Assembly: GCA_027483405.1 (NCBI GenBank)
Contig: JAIXUU010000030.1
Coordinates: 1 to 44,045, forward strand
Source: Planctomyces sp.
Lineage (GTDB): Bacteria > Planctomycetota > Planctomycetia > Planctomycetales > Planctomycetaceae
DNA: 44,045 nucleotides
Direction of reading: 5' to 3'
In this document: one piece after another, positions 10,334-19,495 of the stretch
Layout: each line of letters begins with the position of its first letter
Position numbering within the stretch: the stretch's first letter is position 1
Program-made: the position numbers and the translations under genes
Notes under the pieces: generated by a model
What the model saw: only the letters and a program-made list of their open reading frames with translations
Databases searched by the model: none
Told to the model about the DNA's origin: nothing

Positions 10334-12346
10334 ATGAACCTTACTGGTCAATGCTCTCCTGCTGGTGGTCAAACCAGTCCGATGCGCCGCTTTCCTGATT
10401 GGATGCTGGAATGGCCTCTATATCTGCTGCTGGCAATCGTCGGGATCGTCTACTTCAGTCGCATTGAGTATCCCCCGCTGCGTGGTGAAGAAACCCGCCG
10501 CGCGCTGGTGGCGATCAATATGCAGACTTCGGGCGACTGGGTTGTTCCCCGCATGCAGGGAACACCCTATTTTATGAGCAGCCGCCCGCCAGTTCATAAC
10601 TGGATGATCGCCGGCAGCATGGCATTGAGAGGTTCCGAAGACATCACTTCGATTCGGCTGCCTTGCCTGTTGGCGGTTACTTTACTTTCGATCATTTTAT
10701 ATGGATATGCCCGGCAATCGTTATCGCGTGTCGGTGCCTTCGCGACGGGGCTGGCTTATGTCACCATGATTCAAGTCATGGAACTGGGCCGCACGGGAGA
10801 GACAGATCTTCCTTTCACTTTGTTTCTCTCATCGGCTCTGCTGTTCTGGCACACTGGCTGGCAGAAACAATGGTCGGCATGGATCATCTGGCCCGTGGCT
10901 TACTTACTGCTGACTGGCGCCATCATGACCAAAGGCCCACAAGCTCCTGTCTACTTCGCCGCGACCATCGGGCTGTATCTGCTGATCAATGGCCGTGCCC
11001 GATTCGCACTCTCCTGGGCCCACCTATCTGGCATTGCTCTATGTGCCAGCCTGATTGCGTCGTGGCTCGTGCCCTTTTACCTGCAATTAGGTGTTCCTGG
11101 TCTTCGCCATGTCTTCACAGGTGATGTCGTTCTTTATGGTGGTGATCGAACAATCTTTACCTATCTGAAACATTTGACGGAATTCCCGATCTCTCTGGTG
11201 GTGGGTTGCTGGGCTCCCTGGTCGTTATTGCTGATCAATCTGTGCTCAAAACCATGGCGTCAACGCATGGCACCTTACCATCAGGTGATGCTGTTTGCCG
11301 GGTTAGCTCTGGTCACATCGTTTCCGACAGTCTGGCTGATCACTGGCACCCGCACACGCTTTTTAATGTCTGTGTACCCATTGGCAGCAGTGCTGATCGG
11401 TGTCACGATTGAAACGCTCTATCAGTGGGTCAAAGCCTCGAAAGCAGTTGAGCCATCCTTAGCCTCCACGTCATCAAGGCGACAGGATAACTTCAACTTC
11501 AATTCTGCGCCGATCCTGTCGCTCTCCAGGTTTATCGGCACCTTTGCCATCCTGGCCTGGATTGCTGGTGGGGTGATGGCTGTGCTGACGGTGGCAACAG
11601 CGTTCTCGCTGCCATTGGGAAATCTGTCAGTCCCACCTGTGTATGGCGTCTTTCTGATGATGGCTGCGGCTCTACTGGGCAGAACCATGTGGGTGTGCCG
11701 ATCGACGGCCACCGAAGCGCGGTGTATTCAAGGTCTCGCGGCCCTGGGATTGTTCGTTGGTGGAACATTCGTGACGGCTGTGGTTGACGATTACACGCGC
11801 CGGAGTTCACGCATCGATCTGGCGGTCGAGAAGTTGCTTAAGGATCTGCCCGAGGGAGCGGAACTTGTCAGTTTGGGAGAAGTCCACCACAATTTTGAAT
11901 ACCAGTACTATCGACGCACTGGTCGCTTTATCCGACGGATCGATCCTGTACCTGATCAACCTCGATCCCTGTCGAGCCGCATTGAATCAGCGGCTGGTGG
12001 GGCTTCGATCAATGACAATCAGCGATCGATCACTTCCCGTTTCTCGCCTGAGCAACTTTCAGGGCTGACCTATCTCTGCACCTCGTACCCCAGGTATCTG
12101 GAGAGCGATTACCTGCCAGTCGCCTGTGAGCAAGTTTGCGTTGTGGCTTGTGGTCGTTTTCTTGGTAAAGACCCAGATATGGGAGTTGTGGTGGCGCGTT
12201 TGCCAGACGAGCATCAACTCGCCGAATCACAGAAGAGCACTGACCTATCCGTCGAAACTCCAAAGGGATCGCAACGATCAGGAGCGATCAGCGAACCTGG
12301 TACGATTCTGCCAGTCTCTGCGACTCAGGAATCCATCCCTCAGTAG
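10334..12346 (+). CDS. GT-C family membrane glycosyltransferase (ArnT/GT39-like)
   Basis: This 670-residue protein is a second polytopic GT-C transferase. After a first span at about residues 27-42 it carries YPPLRGEETRRALVAINM, the counterpart of the DETRYAEIAREM-type motif of ArnT and undecaprenyl-phosphate-linked mannosyltransferases, with Glu52-Glu53 in the acidic positions. About ten further spans reach to residue 490, followed by a polar periplasmic-type domain. It probably uses a polyprenyl-phosphate sugar to decorate an envelope polymer; lipid A, protein and glycan acceptors are all possible. It shares superfamily but little close similarity with the gene before it, so they are probably not a recent duplication. 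The gene converges with the HD-GYP gene 75 bases later, and I see no clear terminator between them. Confidence 0.87.
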   Translation: MNLTGQCSPAGGQTSPMRRFPDWMLEWPLYLLLAIVGIVYFSRIEYPPLRGEETRRALVAINMQTSGDWVVPRMQGTPYFMSSRPPVHNWMIAGSMALRGSEDITSIRLPCLLAVTLLSIILYGYARQSLSRVGAFATGLAYVTMIQVMELGRTGETDLPFTLFLSSALLFWHTGWQKQWSAWIIWPVAYLLLTGAIMTKGPQAPVYFAATIGLYLLINGRARFALSWAHLSGIALCASLIASWLVPFYLQLGVPGLRHVFTGDVVLYGGDRTIFTYLKHLTEFPISLVVGCWAPWSLLLINLCSKPWRQRMAPYHQVMLFAGLALVTSFPTVWLITGTRTRFLMSVYPLAAVLIGVTIETLYQWVKASKAVEPSLASTSSRRQDNFNFNSAPILSLSRFIGTFAILAWIAGGVMAVLTVATAFSLPLGNLSVPPVYGVFLMMAAALLGRTMWVCRSTATEARCIQGLAALGLFVGGTFVTAVVDDYTRRSSRIDLAVEKLLKDLPEGAELVSLGEVHHNFEYQYYRRTGRFIRRIDPVPDQPRSLSSRIESAAGGASINDNQRSITSRFSPEQLSGLTYLCTSYPRYLESDYLPVACEQVCVVACGRFLGKDPDMGVVVARLPDEHQLAESQKSTDLSVETPKGSQRSGAISEPGTILPVSATQESIPQ

Positions 12347-12421
12347 AAATTATCTTCACTGGAACAGTTGGCGGATATCTGGCTTCGCGCTATCAGTCAG
12401 TGACTTTTGGCAAAGAGCGAT

Positions 12422-13762
12422 TTAACGCAGCGTCCTGTTAATCGACACATAGGGATCACACCACGTTTCTTCCTGTGAGCCCGGTGTTGCAATCGCCTGA
12501 ACGACTTCGAGTGGACTGACCATGAGGTCGACGGCGACCCGGCTTTCCAGCGGCACAGGCTGCCCGTCGGCAGTCTGTACGACTTCGATGATCGGCCGGT
12601 CGTATTGATTCCCATTTCGTCGAATCACCTGCGCAATGCTGCCATCATTGAGTGCCACCAGACTACCAATAGGAAAAAGTGACATGACCTTGAGCAAAGC
12701 TCGCGTCACATCGGGATCGACATCGCGAGTTCGAGCCATCCTCAGGATGGTTTCCATCGCTGCATACGGTGTTAATGCCGGTCGCCAGGCACGGGGTGAG
12801 GTGAGTGCCGTGTAGGTGTCGGCGACATTCAAAATTCGGGAGCAGATGTTGATTCGTTCGCTGGTGCGCTGCTTGGGATAACCACGACCATTCGGCCGCT
12901 CGTGAACCTGGTAAGCGATGACGGCTGTCTGACTGGGCAACCCTGTCGTACGGTCCAGAATCTCTGCTGTGTACTGAGAATGTTTCTGGATTTGCAGATG
13001 ATCACCCACACTCAGGATACGATCGGCGTTGAGCAGTTCATCGGGGAGTTTGTACATGCCCCAATCGCAAACCAGACCAGTGACGCAGAGTCGGCGGCTG
13101 TTATCTTCGTCCAGTCCCATCTCGATACCAATCGCCATGGCAAGAACAGCCATTTTCAGCGAATGGTCGGCGAGATCGGGTTTCTTGGCAGCTTCCAGCA
13201 CTACCGAGAGCACGCAATCGGTGTCTTCGGTCGATTGAGCCAGAAATTGAGCGGCCATCTGAGCAACGGCACCACCAGTATCATTGCGGCCCTGCAAGGC
13301 TTCTTTAACAAGATTCGAGAGTTCGGCCTGCGTTTCGCTGCGAAGCTCCGAGACATCTTTTTGAAGCTCTCGATCAAAAGATGTCGCCCCATGCTGACGC
13401 ACTCGATCGCGAACCGCAGGCCCGCTGTTCTGGATCTGAAAGAGACCCTGTTCAACGACATGATCCAGCTTGGCAGAAATATCATCGTGGCTGGCCAGAC
13501 TCGAAGCAGAACGGAGTTCGACCTGATTCAAATTTTGAATCATGGAATCCGCAGCATGGGCACAGACTCGATGGACACCCATGCTTTTGAGCCGACGTTT
13601 GGCGGAACCGGTCAGTTCCTGCCCGGCTGCCAGCAACAGCCTTCCCCGCGTGTCATTCACGGGAAAGACAAGGGGCCGGCCGACAATCAGGTCGTCAATT
13701 GAGACTTCCCGTGTCTGGTCTTCATCAGTCTGGGCGGCTTCGGGGGCTGAGGCCGTAATCAC
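12422..13762 (-). CDS. HD-GYP-like signalling protein with altered catalytic motif
   Basis: The 446-residue product has an N-terminal domain of about 70 residues, a helical linker, an HD-GYP-like domain (about 195-365) and a C-terminal extension. Active HD-GYP enzymes hydrolyse cyclic di-GMP. The layout is preserved: His200, then LVCDWGMYKLP where HDxGK is expected, KHSQYTAEIL (His261), VHERPNGRGYP where HHExxDGxGYP is expected, and NVADTYTAL (Asp315). Thus the His of the HD pair is Cys232, the first His of the HH pair is Val286 and the Asp of DGxGYP is Asn291. Loss of metal ligands suggests a sensor or a non-standard enzyme rather than a normal phosphodiesterase. GTG at 13762 is preceded by GGAG. 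Divergent from the adenosine kinase gene. Confidence 0.85.
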   Translation of the reverse strand: MITASAPEAAQTDEDQTREVSIDDLIVGRPLVFPVNDTRGRLLLAAGQELTGSAKRRLKSMGVHRVCAHAADSMIQNLNQVELRSASSLASHDDISAKLDHVVEQGLFQIQNSGPAVRDRVRQHGATSFDRELQKDVSELRSETQAELSNLVKEALQGRNDTGGAVAQMAAQFLAQSTEDTDCVLSVVLEAAKKPDLADHSLKMAVLAMAIGIEMGLDEDNSRRLCVTGLVCDWGMYKLPDELLNADRILSVGDHLQIQKHSQYTAEILDRTTGLPSQTAVIAYQVHERPNGRGYPKQRTSERINICSRILNVADTYTALTSPRAWRPALTPYAAMETILRMARTRDVDPDVTRALLKVMSLFPIGSLVALNDGSIAQVIRRNGNQYDRPIIEVVQTADGQPVPLESRVAVDLMVSPLEVVQAIATPGSQEETWCDPYVSINRTLR

Positions 13763-14086
13763 GTGGGAACTCCAACTCTGGGTTCGTCAGCAGGATGTAC
13801 CTGCACAAAATGACCATAACTAGTCATCACCAAAACATACCTTGCAAAAGCCCACCAATAGCGATCGAGGCTCATGGTTTCAGAGATTTGAGGTGTTCTA
13901 CCCTTCCAGATCATTCCGCCTCTAACGATTATGACCAGAATTTCGCACAGCAGTTTTCTCCGGCGGAGAGTTCAGTCACAGTGAGGAATTCGCTACGCTT
14001 TCGCCGACAAGATTCTTCTGGGGAATCTGTAACGACCTATCGCTGACTCGCCGTTGCGAGTCAGCGGATGCAGACAGGCTGAACGC
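13763..14086. other. Intergenic region between divergent genes
   Basis: This stretch separates the HD-GYP-like gene (minus) from the adenosine kinase-like gene (plus). Apart from the perfect hairpin at 14041-14066 I see no gene, and no promoter I would defend. Confidence 0.5.
14041..14066 (+). promoter_or_regulatory. Perfect hairpin just upstream of adenosine kinase start
   Basis: CGCTGACTCG at 14041-14050 is the exact reverse complement of CGAGTCAGCG at 14057-14066, giving a 10-bp stem with a 6-base loop (CCGTTG). It ends 20 bases before the ATG at 14087, inside the expected leader. There is no T run on either side, so it is not a standard terminator. It could affect mRNA stability or translation, or be a protein-binding site. 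Confidence 0.6.
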
Positions 14087-15073
14087 ATGAAATTTGATGT
14101 TTACGGTGTGGGCAACGCGATCACCGACATTCAAGCACGAATCTCTGATGAGCTGCTGGAAAAAATCGGTTTCACCAAAGGGGTGATGACGCTGGTCGAA
14201 TCCGAGAAACAGGGCCATGTCCTGGCGAGTCTGGAAGGTCATCCGGTGAATCGCTGTGCGGGTGGTTCCGCATCGAACACGATTGCTGGTATCGCCGATT
14301 TTGGCGGAACTGCGGCTTATGCCGGTAAACTGGCTGATGATGAGATCGGCCGCTTCTGGCTGAGTGACATGCAGGCCTTGGGAGTGACTGTGGACACACC
14401 GCTCGGCACGGGAGTCTCCGGAACTTCGGTCATTCTGATCACGGAAGATGCCCAGCGGACCATGCTCACTCATCTGGGAATTTCGGCCACTTTAGGACCT
14501 GAAGACCTCAGTGAAGAACAGATCGCGGCTTCGCAATACGTTTATGTTGAGGGGTATCTGTTCACGGGGGAAAGTACACGAGCTGCTGCTTACCGAGCGA
14601 TCGAACTGGCGAAAAAACATCAGGTGAAAGTGGCATTCACGGTTTCCGATCCGTTTTTGATTCATCTTTTCCGAGATGAGTTCCTCAAGTTGATCGCAGG
14701 GCCGGTGGACCTCTTGTTCTGCAATCTCGAAGAAGCGCGCAGTCTCACTGGGAAGACCGAGCCTGTCGATTGTGCCCAGCAACTGCATCATCTGGCGGCT
14801 GATGTGGCACTCACACTGGGTGGCGATGGCTCACTGATTTTGCGGGACAATCAGGTGATTCCTATTGAAGCGACTCCCGTTCGCCCGATTGATACGACAG
14901 GGGCAGGCGACATGTATGCGGCAGGCATCCTGTATGGATTGACCAATGGTCTTTCGTATCGGCAGGCAGGCCATCTGGCTTCGCAGGCGGCTGGTCGAGT
15001 TGTCTCGCAACTGGGGGCAAGATTGTCGCGTAAATTCACACCTCAAGAAGTGGCTCGCTTTGCCAGCCTGTAG
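14087..15073 (+). CDS. PfkB family sugar/nucleoside kinase, adenosine kinase-like
   Basis: This 328-residue protein is a ribokinase-fold (PfkB) kinase. It starts with [15 protein letters not shown], as in adenosine kinase-like members, has the first PfkB signature at [18 protein letters not shown] (residues 58-74) and the second at [18 protein letters not shown], where DTTGAGD (269-275) supplies the anion hole and catalytic base Asp275. The likely reaction is ATP-dependent phosphorylation of adenosine or a related nucleoside or sugar in the cytoplasm; sequence alone does not settle which. The frame is open from 14054, but the ATG at 14087 gives the conserved N-terminus. A strong hairpin follows the stop after 20 bases, so this is probably a single-gene transcript. 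Confidence 0.88.
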   Translation: MKFDVYGVGNAITDIQARISDELLEKIGFTKGVMTLVESEKQGHVLASLEGHPVNRCAGGSASNTIAGIADFGGTAAYAGKLADDEIGRFWLSDMQALGVTVDTPLGTGVSGTSVILITEDAQRTMLTHLGISATLGPEDLSEEQIAASQYVYVEGYLFTGESTRAAAYRAIELAKKHQVKVAFTVSDPFLIHLFRDEFLKLIAGPVDLLFCNLEEARSLTGKTEPVDCAQQLHHLAADVALTLGGDGSLILRDNQVIPIEATPVRPIDTTGAGDMYAAGILYGLTNGLSYRQAGHLASQAAGRVVSQLGARLSRKFTPQEVARFASL

Positions 15074-15093
15074 AGCAAAACATTTTCCCCTCA

Positions 15094-15134
15094 GTGGATC
15101 CTGAGGCAGTGAGTTACAGTTCCTCAGGATCCAC
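15094..15134 (+). terminator. Strong hairpin after adenosine kinase gene
   Basis: GTGGATCCTGAGG at 15094-15106 pairs perfectly with CCTCAGGATCCAC at 15122-15134, a 13-bp stem with a 15-base loop, beginning 21 bases after the stop codon. The following bases (AAGAAGTTTG) contain only a short T run, so this is a terminator or 3'-end stabilising hairpin without a classic U tract. Confidence 0.65.
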
Positions 15135-15241
15135 AAGAAGTTTGCAGATGGGTTCTTGCATCTCAACTCCTGGCAGAGTTTACTGCGAAGAATGAGTGGT
15201 GAGTTCCAGCACGAAAGAGTGTGCGAGAAAGGAATCTCGTC

Positions 15242-15832
15242 GTGAAGGGTGCTTCTTTCGATTTCTGCCACGCCATCCGGCGACTCTGCGATGATCTCAC
15301 GATTCGGCTGCCAGAGTTTCGGCATATCGATATGGATCAGGTGGCCATTGGTTTTGCTCAAGCCAGGCGGAGTGTCCCCTATGGTCTGCAGGCCAAACTC
15401 ACACCCATGCGGTTTGAAAATGGCAATCTCGTCACTCGACGCGGGCGGCACAACTGGACAATTCGCCGCCTCTTCGCGGGCGAACAGGAAATCCTTTACA
15501 TTCTCACGTTTTACCTGCCCCGTTTTCAGGAGCAGACATTCCGTGAGAAACTCATCACCATCTGCCACGAACTGTATCACATCAGTGCCGACTTTAACGG
15601 GGACATCCGCCGGTTAAGTGGTCGTTATCATGTGCATAGCCATAGTCAGAATGAATATGACCGTCAGATGGGCGAGTTTGTCGATCAGTATCTGAAGCTC
15701 AATCCCCCGAAAGAGCTTTGCCATTTCCTGAATTTCAATTTTCGACAGCTCGAACAGGAGTATGGCTCAGTCGTCGGACTCAAGATCCCCATTCCCAAAA
15801 TGCTGAGAATTCCCGACCTGCGCACAGCCTGA
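15242..15832 (+). CDS. Predicted HExxH metallopeptidase of unknown family
   Basis: The 196-residue product carries a zinc-peptidase type motif, ICHELYHIS, with His109, Glu110 and His113 placed as in HExxH enzymes. Possible third ligands are in the His-rich segment RYHVHSHSQ (His130, His132, His134). There is no signal peptide or membrane span, so it should be cytoplasmic. Its small size fits minimal gluzincin-like proteins, and it recalls the putative phage metallopeptidase family, though I am not certain of membership. The C-terminus is basic (KIPIPKMLRIPDLR). The frame is open to a GTG at 15221, but AAAGGA at 15228-15233 sits eight bases before GTG 15242, which I prefer. A CoA-binding protein gene follows after 40 bases and may be co-transcribed. 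The target is unknown. Confidence 0.7.
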   Translation: MKGASFDFCHAIRRLCDDLTIRLPEFRHIDMDQVAIGFAQARRSVPYGLQAKLTPMRFENGNLVTRRGRHNWTIRRLFAGEQEILYILTFYLPRFQEQTFREKLITICHELYHISADFNGDIRRLSGRYHVHSHSQNEYDRQMGEFVDQYLKLNPPKELCHFLNFNFRQLEQEYGSVVGLKIPIPKMLRIPDLRTA

Positions 15833-15872
15833 TCGCTGGCAGCAAGCATTGTTACTGAGAAAGAGTTTCTGC

Positions 15873-16262
15873 ATGACCAAGCCCCAGCCGACTGTCGCCA
15901 TTGTTGGAGCGAGTGCTGACCGCACGAAGTATGGCAACAAGTCACTCCGCGCCCATCTGGCACAGGGTTTTCAAGTATTTCCCGTCAATCCCAAAGGTGG
16001 TGAGATTGAAGGCCTGAAGGTGTATTCCAAGCTGAGTGAGTTACCCGGGCCTGTCGATCGAGTTTCGATGTATGTCCCGCCAACTGTCGGGCTTTCGATG
16101 ATCGACGAAATCGCCCGGCTCAAGCCTCAGGAATTATGGCTCAATCCCGGGAGTGAAAGTGACGAACTCTACGAGAAAGCCACCGCGTTAGGCCTGAATG
16201 TTATCATCGCCTGCAGCATTATCGACATTGGCACCACACCCATGGCGTTTGGCGATGCTTGA
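15873..16262 (+). CDS. CoA-binding domain protein (CoA_binding_2)
   Basis: The 129-residue product is a single Rossmann-like CoA-binding domain. It starts with TVAIVGASADRTKYGNKSLRAHLAQG, has the VFPVNPKGGEIEGLKVYSKLSELP segment usual for the family, and ends with LWLNPGSESDELYEKA and an IIACSIIDIG strand. Family members of this size bind CoA or a related nucleotide but have no agreed function; they are homologous to the N-terminal part of succinyl-CoA synthetase alpha. The ATG at 15873 starts directly before the conserved first strand; an in-frame TTG lies at 15849. The gene converges with the RND pump gene, 44 bases apart. Confidence 0.85.
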   Translation: MTKPQPTVAIVGASADRTKYGNKSLRAHLAQGFQVFPVNPKGGEIEGLKVYSKLSELPGPVDRVSMYVPPTVGLSMIDEIARLKPQELWLNPGSESDELYEKATALGLNVIIACSIIDIGTTPMAFGDA

Positions 16263-16306
16263 TTCGTGATGGCCACAATCCAACACGTTTTCCTGGTTTG
16301 AGCAGG

Positions 16307-19300
16307 TCAGACAGGGAATGAGGTGCCCAACCTTTCCGCTGGATCGCTGACAAGATCGGGCGTCTTCGATGGTTGACGGGATCCCACCGGCCACCACCGT
16401 GCCGACAGAATCGCCAGATCATCCCAGATCGAATAGGCCACAGGTGTCAGCAGCAACGTCAACAATAGCGACAAAGCCTGACCTCCCAAAATGACTTTCG
16501 CCATCCCGGCCCGAGCAGCAGCTCCCGGGCCTTCCCCTAGAGCCATCGGAATCATGGCGGCTACCAGCATCACGGTCGTCATCATGATTGGACGCAGACG
16601 CGTACGATTCGCCTCGATGATCGCTTCATCACGAGGCATACCTCGTGCCCTGAGCACATTGGTATAGTCCACCTGGAGAATCCCGTTTTTCTTGACAATT
16701 CCAAAGAGCATGAACAAACCAAACATCGCGTAGATATCCAGGTTCGTCCCTAACAAAATTAAAGACAGAATCGCAAACGGGATTGTGAGCGGAAGTGATA
16801 GCAAGATTGTAATGGGGTGGATAAAGCTTTCGAACTGAGCCGCCAGAATCATATACATGAATATGATTGATAGAATAAACGCAATAAAGAAGTATCCCAT
16901 CGCGTCGCTCATATCACGCGCCTGACCAATAAACTCCCAGCGATAATCGGCTGGGAGATCCATCGATTTCACGAATGCCGTCAGTTCATCCACCGCTTTT
17001 CCCAAGGCAAAACCTTCGAGGTTCGCCATGACGACGACTTGCCGCTGGCGGGAAAATCGTTCGATTGTGCTGGGGCCAAAGGCATCTTCAAACCGGGCGA
17101 CGTTCGCCAGTTCGACAACACCCGTCGAAGTTTTGGTGGAAGGAACTGTCAATCGCCCAATTTCCGCAGCACTGGAGCGATGGTCCCGCTCGGCTCTCAG
17201 CCAGACATCGTATTGCTGATCTGCTTCCTTATACTTCGAGACAGGCAGCCCACCCACGAGGACGTTCCCTGTGGTCGAGATTGCCGCCACAGAGACACCC
17301 AGTTCCGAAGCCCGTTCTCTGAGTGGAATTACACGAAGTTCGGGCTTACGAAAGGAAAGGCTGGTATCCACATCGACATAATGTCTGCGCTGTTTCATCC
17401 AGGCGATGATGCGATCGGAATACTCCTGCAGCTTCGCCATGTCCGGGCCGCGCAGATTCAAGTCAATGGCGACCTGCCGGATTCCCGTCGCCTGAATGAC
17501 CGCCACATCCTGCACGGCGGCCCGTAGATCCGGGTATTGAACGAGCAGTTTTCGGGCATCACTCATCACATCGAACTGAGAAAAATCTCGCTCGGCAATC
17601 GGGAGAATTCGATAGTAAATCGTCGCTTTATTGACCTCTCCCTGGCCTTTGGTAATCCGCCCGGTCGTATCGCCAATTGTGATGAACGAATCAGTGATTC
17701 CCGGTAACTGGCGAATGCGCAGGTCCAACTCTGTCAGCACTTCATCGGCCCGCTGCAGCGTGTAGTCTTCGGGAAGATTCACTGAGACTTCGAACTCACT
17801 CTGGTCATCTTTGGGCACAAAGTCTTTCCCGACCGCCACAAAGAGGACTGGTGTCGAAAAGAGCACCAGAATGGAAGAGGCCACAATCACCCAGCGATGT
17901 CTCATCGACCAGCGGAGAATGGCCACGTAAGCGGCCACAACCTTTTGCCAGAACCAGCCGCCTTCCCCATGATGACCGGTTTCGAGCTTCAAAAAGCGTG
18001 AGCAGAGCATGGGTGTCATCGTGAATGAAATGAGCATGCTCATCAGAATGGAGAAGCCAACCACATATCCGAAGCTCGAGAAGAATCGCCCTACGATCCC
18101 GCCCATAAAGATCACCGGAAGGAAGATCACCAGCAGCGACATCGTTGTCGCGACCACAGCCAGTGCAATCTCTGCCGTGGCCGATCGAGCCGCCTCCATG
18201 GCTGAGAGCTGATACTCCTGCATATGGCGAAAAATGTTCTCGTGAACGACCACTGCATCATCGACCACAATTCCGACAGCGAGAATCAACCCCAGCATGG
18301 TGATGTTGTTGACGGTGAACCCCATAAAATCCATGAAGGCAAATGTCGCCACCATCGAAGTCGGAATCGAGAGTGCGGCAATCAAGGTCGTTCGCCAGTC
18401 GCGCATAAAGAGCAGGATCGTCAGGCTGACCAGAACTGCCGCCAGTACCAGGTGCACCTGCACTTCATGCATCGAGTTTTCAATAAACCGAGACTGATCA
18501 CGAATAATCTTGAGCTGGATATCCGCAGGCAGAATGGCCTGCAGTTCAGCAATTCGTTCTTTGATCTCATGCACGACCTTGACGGTGTTCGTGCCGGATT
18601 GTTTCTGAATGATCAGGCTGACGGCAGCATCGCCCGCTTGGGAAACATTTTTCCCATCAGCAGATCGCGTCCACAATCGACTGAGCCCCCGTGGTTCTTC
18701 GATGGAATCTTCCACACGCCCGACATCGCTGATGCGAACAGGCTGACCACCGCGATTGGCGATAATCAAGCTCTCAAACTCCTGGGGAGTGGCCATACGG
18801 GCCATGGTTCTCAAGACGACTTCGCTTGTTCCGCGATCAACACGCCCCCCGGGTTGTTCCTGATTTTCACGCAGCAAAGCCAGTCGCACATCTTCGATCG
18901 TCAGGTTTGGGAACTTCTGCAATCGATCAGGGTCAATCCAGATATTGATTGCCCGCTGTCGGCTCCCCACCATCGCCACAGAGCCCACTCCCGGCACAGT
19001 CTCCAGGATTTCCTTCACCTGCCGGCGGGCAATCTCGGTGATTTCTCGTTCATCGCGTTTCCCAGAAATCGCGACCGTCAGCACAGGTGTCGCATCGACG
19101 GCGAATTTGTCGATGATCGGAGCGTCAGTACCTTCTGGCAATTGCGAAAGAATCGTGCGAACTTTCGCATCGACTTCCTGGGCAGCAATATCACCATTTT
19201 TGTCGAGATCAAAGCCAATCACGACTTGAGAAGCGCCTTCCTTCGTCGTTGACTTCAATTCATCGATCCCGGCGACCGTATTGACAATCTCCTCAATGGG

Positions 19301-19495
19301 CTTGGTGACCCCGGTCTCCATCTCTTCCACGCTCGCACCGCGAAGTGTCGTGGTGATCGTAACCATCGGGACATCAACATTCGGAAACAGTTCCACCCCC
19401 AATCTGGGATAGGCGGCTAACCCCAGAATGACGGGCGCTGAAACCAGCATCGTGGTGAAAATCGGACGGCGGATGCAAAGTTCCCAGATGGTCAC
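16307..19495 (-). CDS. RND efflux pump, HAE1/AcrB type inner-membrane transporter
   Basis: This 1062-residue protein has the full length and duplicated layout of AcrB-type transporters. It starts with WELCIRRPIFTTMLVSAPVILGLAAYPRLGVELFPNVDVP, shortened here as a typical first span. The proton-relay acidic pair is present in TM4 (GIVVDDAVVVHENIF, around residue 410) and the TM10 lysine in LFGIVKKNGILQVDY. Two large periplasmic loops lie after TM1 and TM7. It should export hydrophobic or amphiphilic compounds using the proton gradient, working with the membrane fusion protein encoded directly upstream. The start overlaps the stop of that gene by four bases (19492-19495), which indicates translational coupling. 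No TolC-like outer membrane gene is in the group. The substrate cannot be predicted. Confidence 0.95.
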   Translation of the reverse strand: MTIWELCIRRPIFTTMLVSAPVILGLAAYPRLGVELFPNVDVPMVTITTTLRGASVEEMETGVTKPIEEIVNTVAGIDELKSTTKEGASQVVIGFDLDKNGDIAAQEVDAKVRTILSQLPEGTDAPIIDKFAVDATPVLTVAISGKRDEREITEIARRQVKEILETVPGVGSVAMVGSRQRAINIWIDPDRLQKFPNLTIEDVRLALLRENQEQPGGRVDRGTSEVVLRTMARMATPQEFESLIIANRGGQPVRISDVGRVEDSIEEPRGLSRLWTRSADGKNVSQAGDAAVSLIIQKQSGTNTVKVVHEIKERIAELQAILPADIQLKIIRDQSRFIENSMHEVQVHLVLAAVLVSLTILLFMRDWRTTLIAALSIPTSMVATFAFMDFMGFTVNNITMLGLILAVGIVVDDAVVVHENIFRHMQEYQLSAMEAARSATAEIALAVVATTMSLLVIFLPVIFMGGIVGRFFSSFGYVVGFSILMSMLISFTMTPMLCSRFLKLETGHHGEGGWFWQKVVAAYVAILRWSMRHRWVIVASSILVLFSTPVLFVAVGKDFVPKDDQSEFEVSVNLPEDYTLQRADEVLTELDLRIRQLPGITDSFITIGDTTGRITKGQGEVNKATIYYRILPIAERDFSQFDVMSDARKLLVQYPDLRAAVQDVAVIQATGIRQVAIDLNLRGPDMAKLQEYSDRIIAWMKQRRHYVDVDTSLSFRKPELRVIPLRERASELGVSVAAISTTGNVLVGGLPVSKYKEADQQYDVWLRAERDHRSSAAEIGRLTVPSTKTSTGVVELANVARFEDAFGPSTIERFSRQRQVVVMANLEGFALGKAVDELTAFVKSMDLPADYRWEFIGQARDMSDAMGYFFIAFILSIIFMYMILAAQFESFIHPITILLSLPLTIPFAILSLILLGTNLDIYAMFGLFMLFGIVKKNGILQVDYTNVLRARGMPRDEAIIEANRTRLRPIMMTTVMLVAAMIPMALGEGPGAAARAGMAKVILGGQALSLLLTLLLTPVAYSIWDDLAILSARWWPVGSRQPSKTPDLVSDPAERLGTSFPV

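Noticed and set aside
12902-13702. 266-codon frame opposite the HD-GYP-like gene
   Set aside because: Antisense to a gene with recognisable motifs and a good start; no family features of its own.
18224-19252. 342-codon frame opposite the RND pump gene
   Set aside because: It is a shadow of a clear AcrB-type gene on the other strand; composition is rich in His, Asn and Arg as expected for antisense reading.
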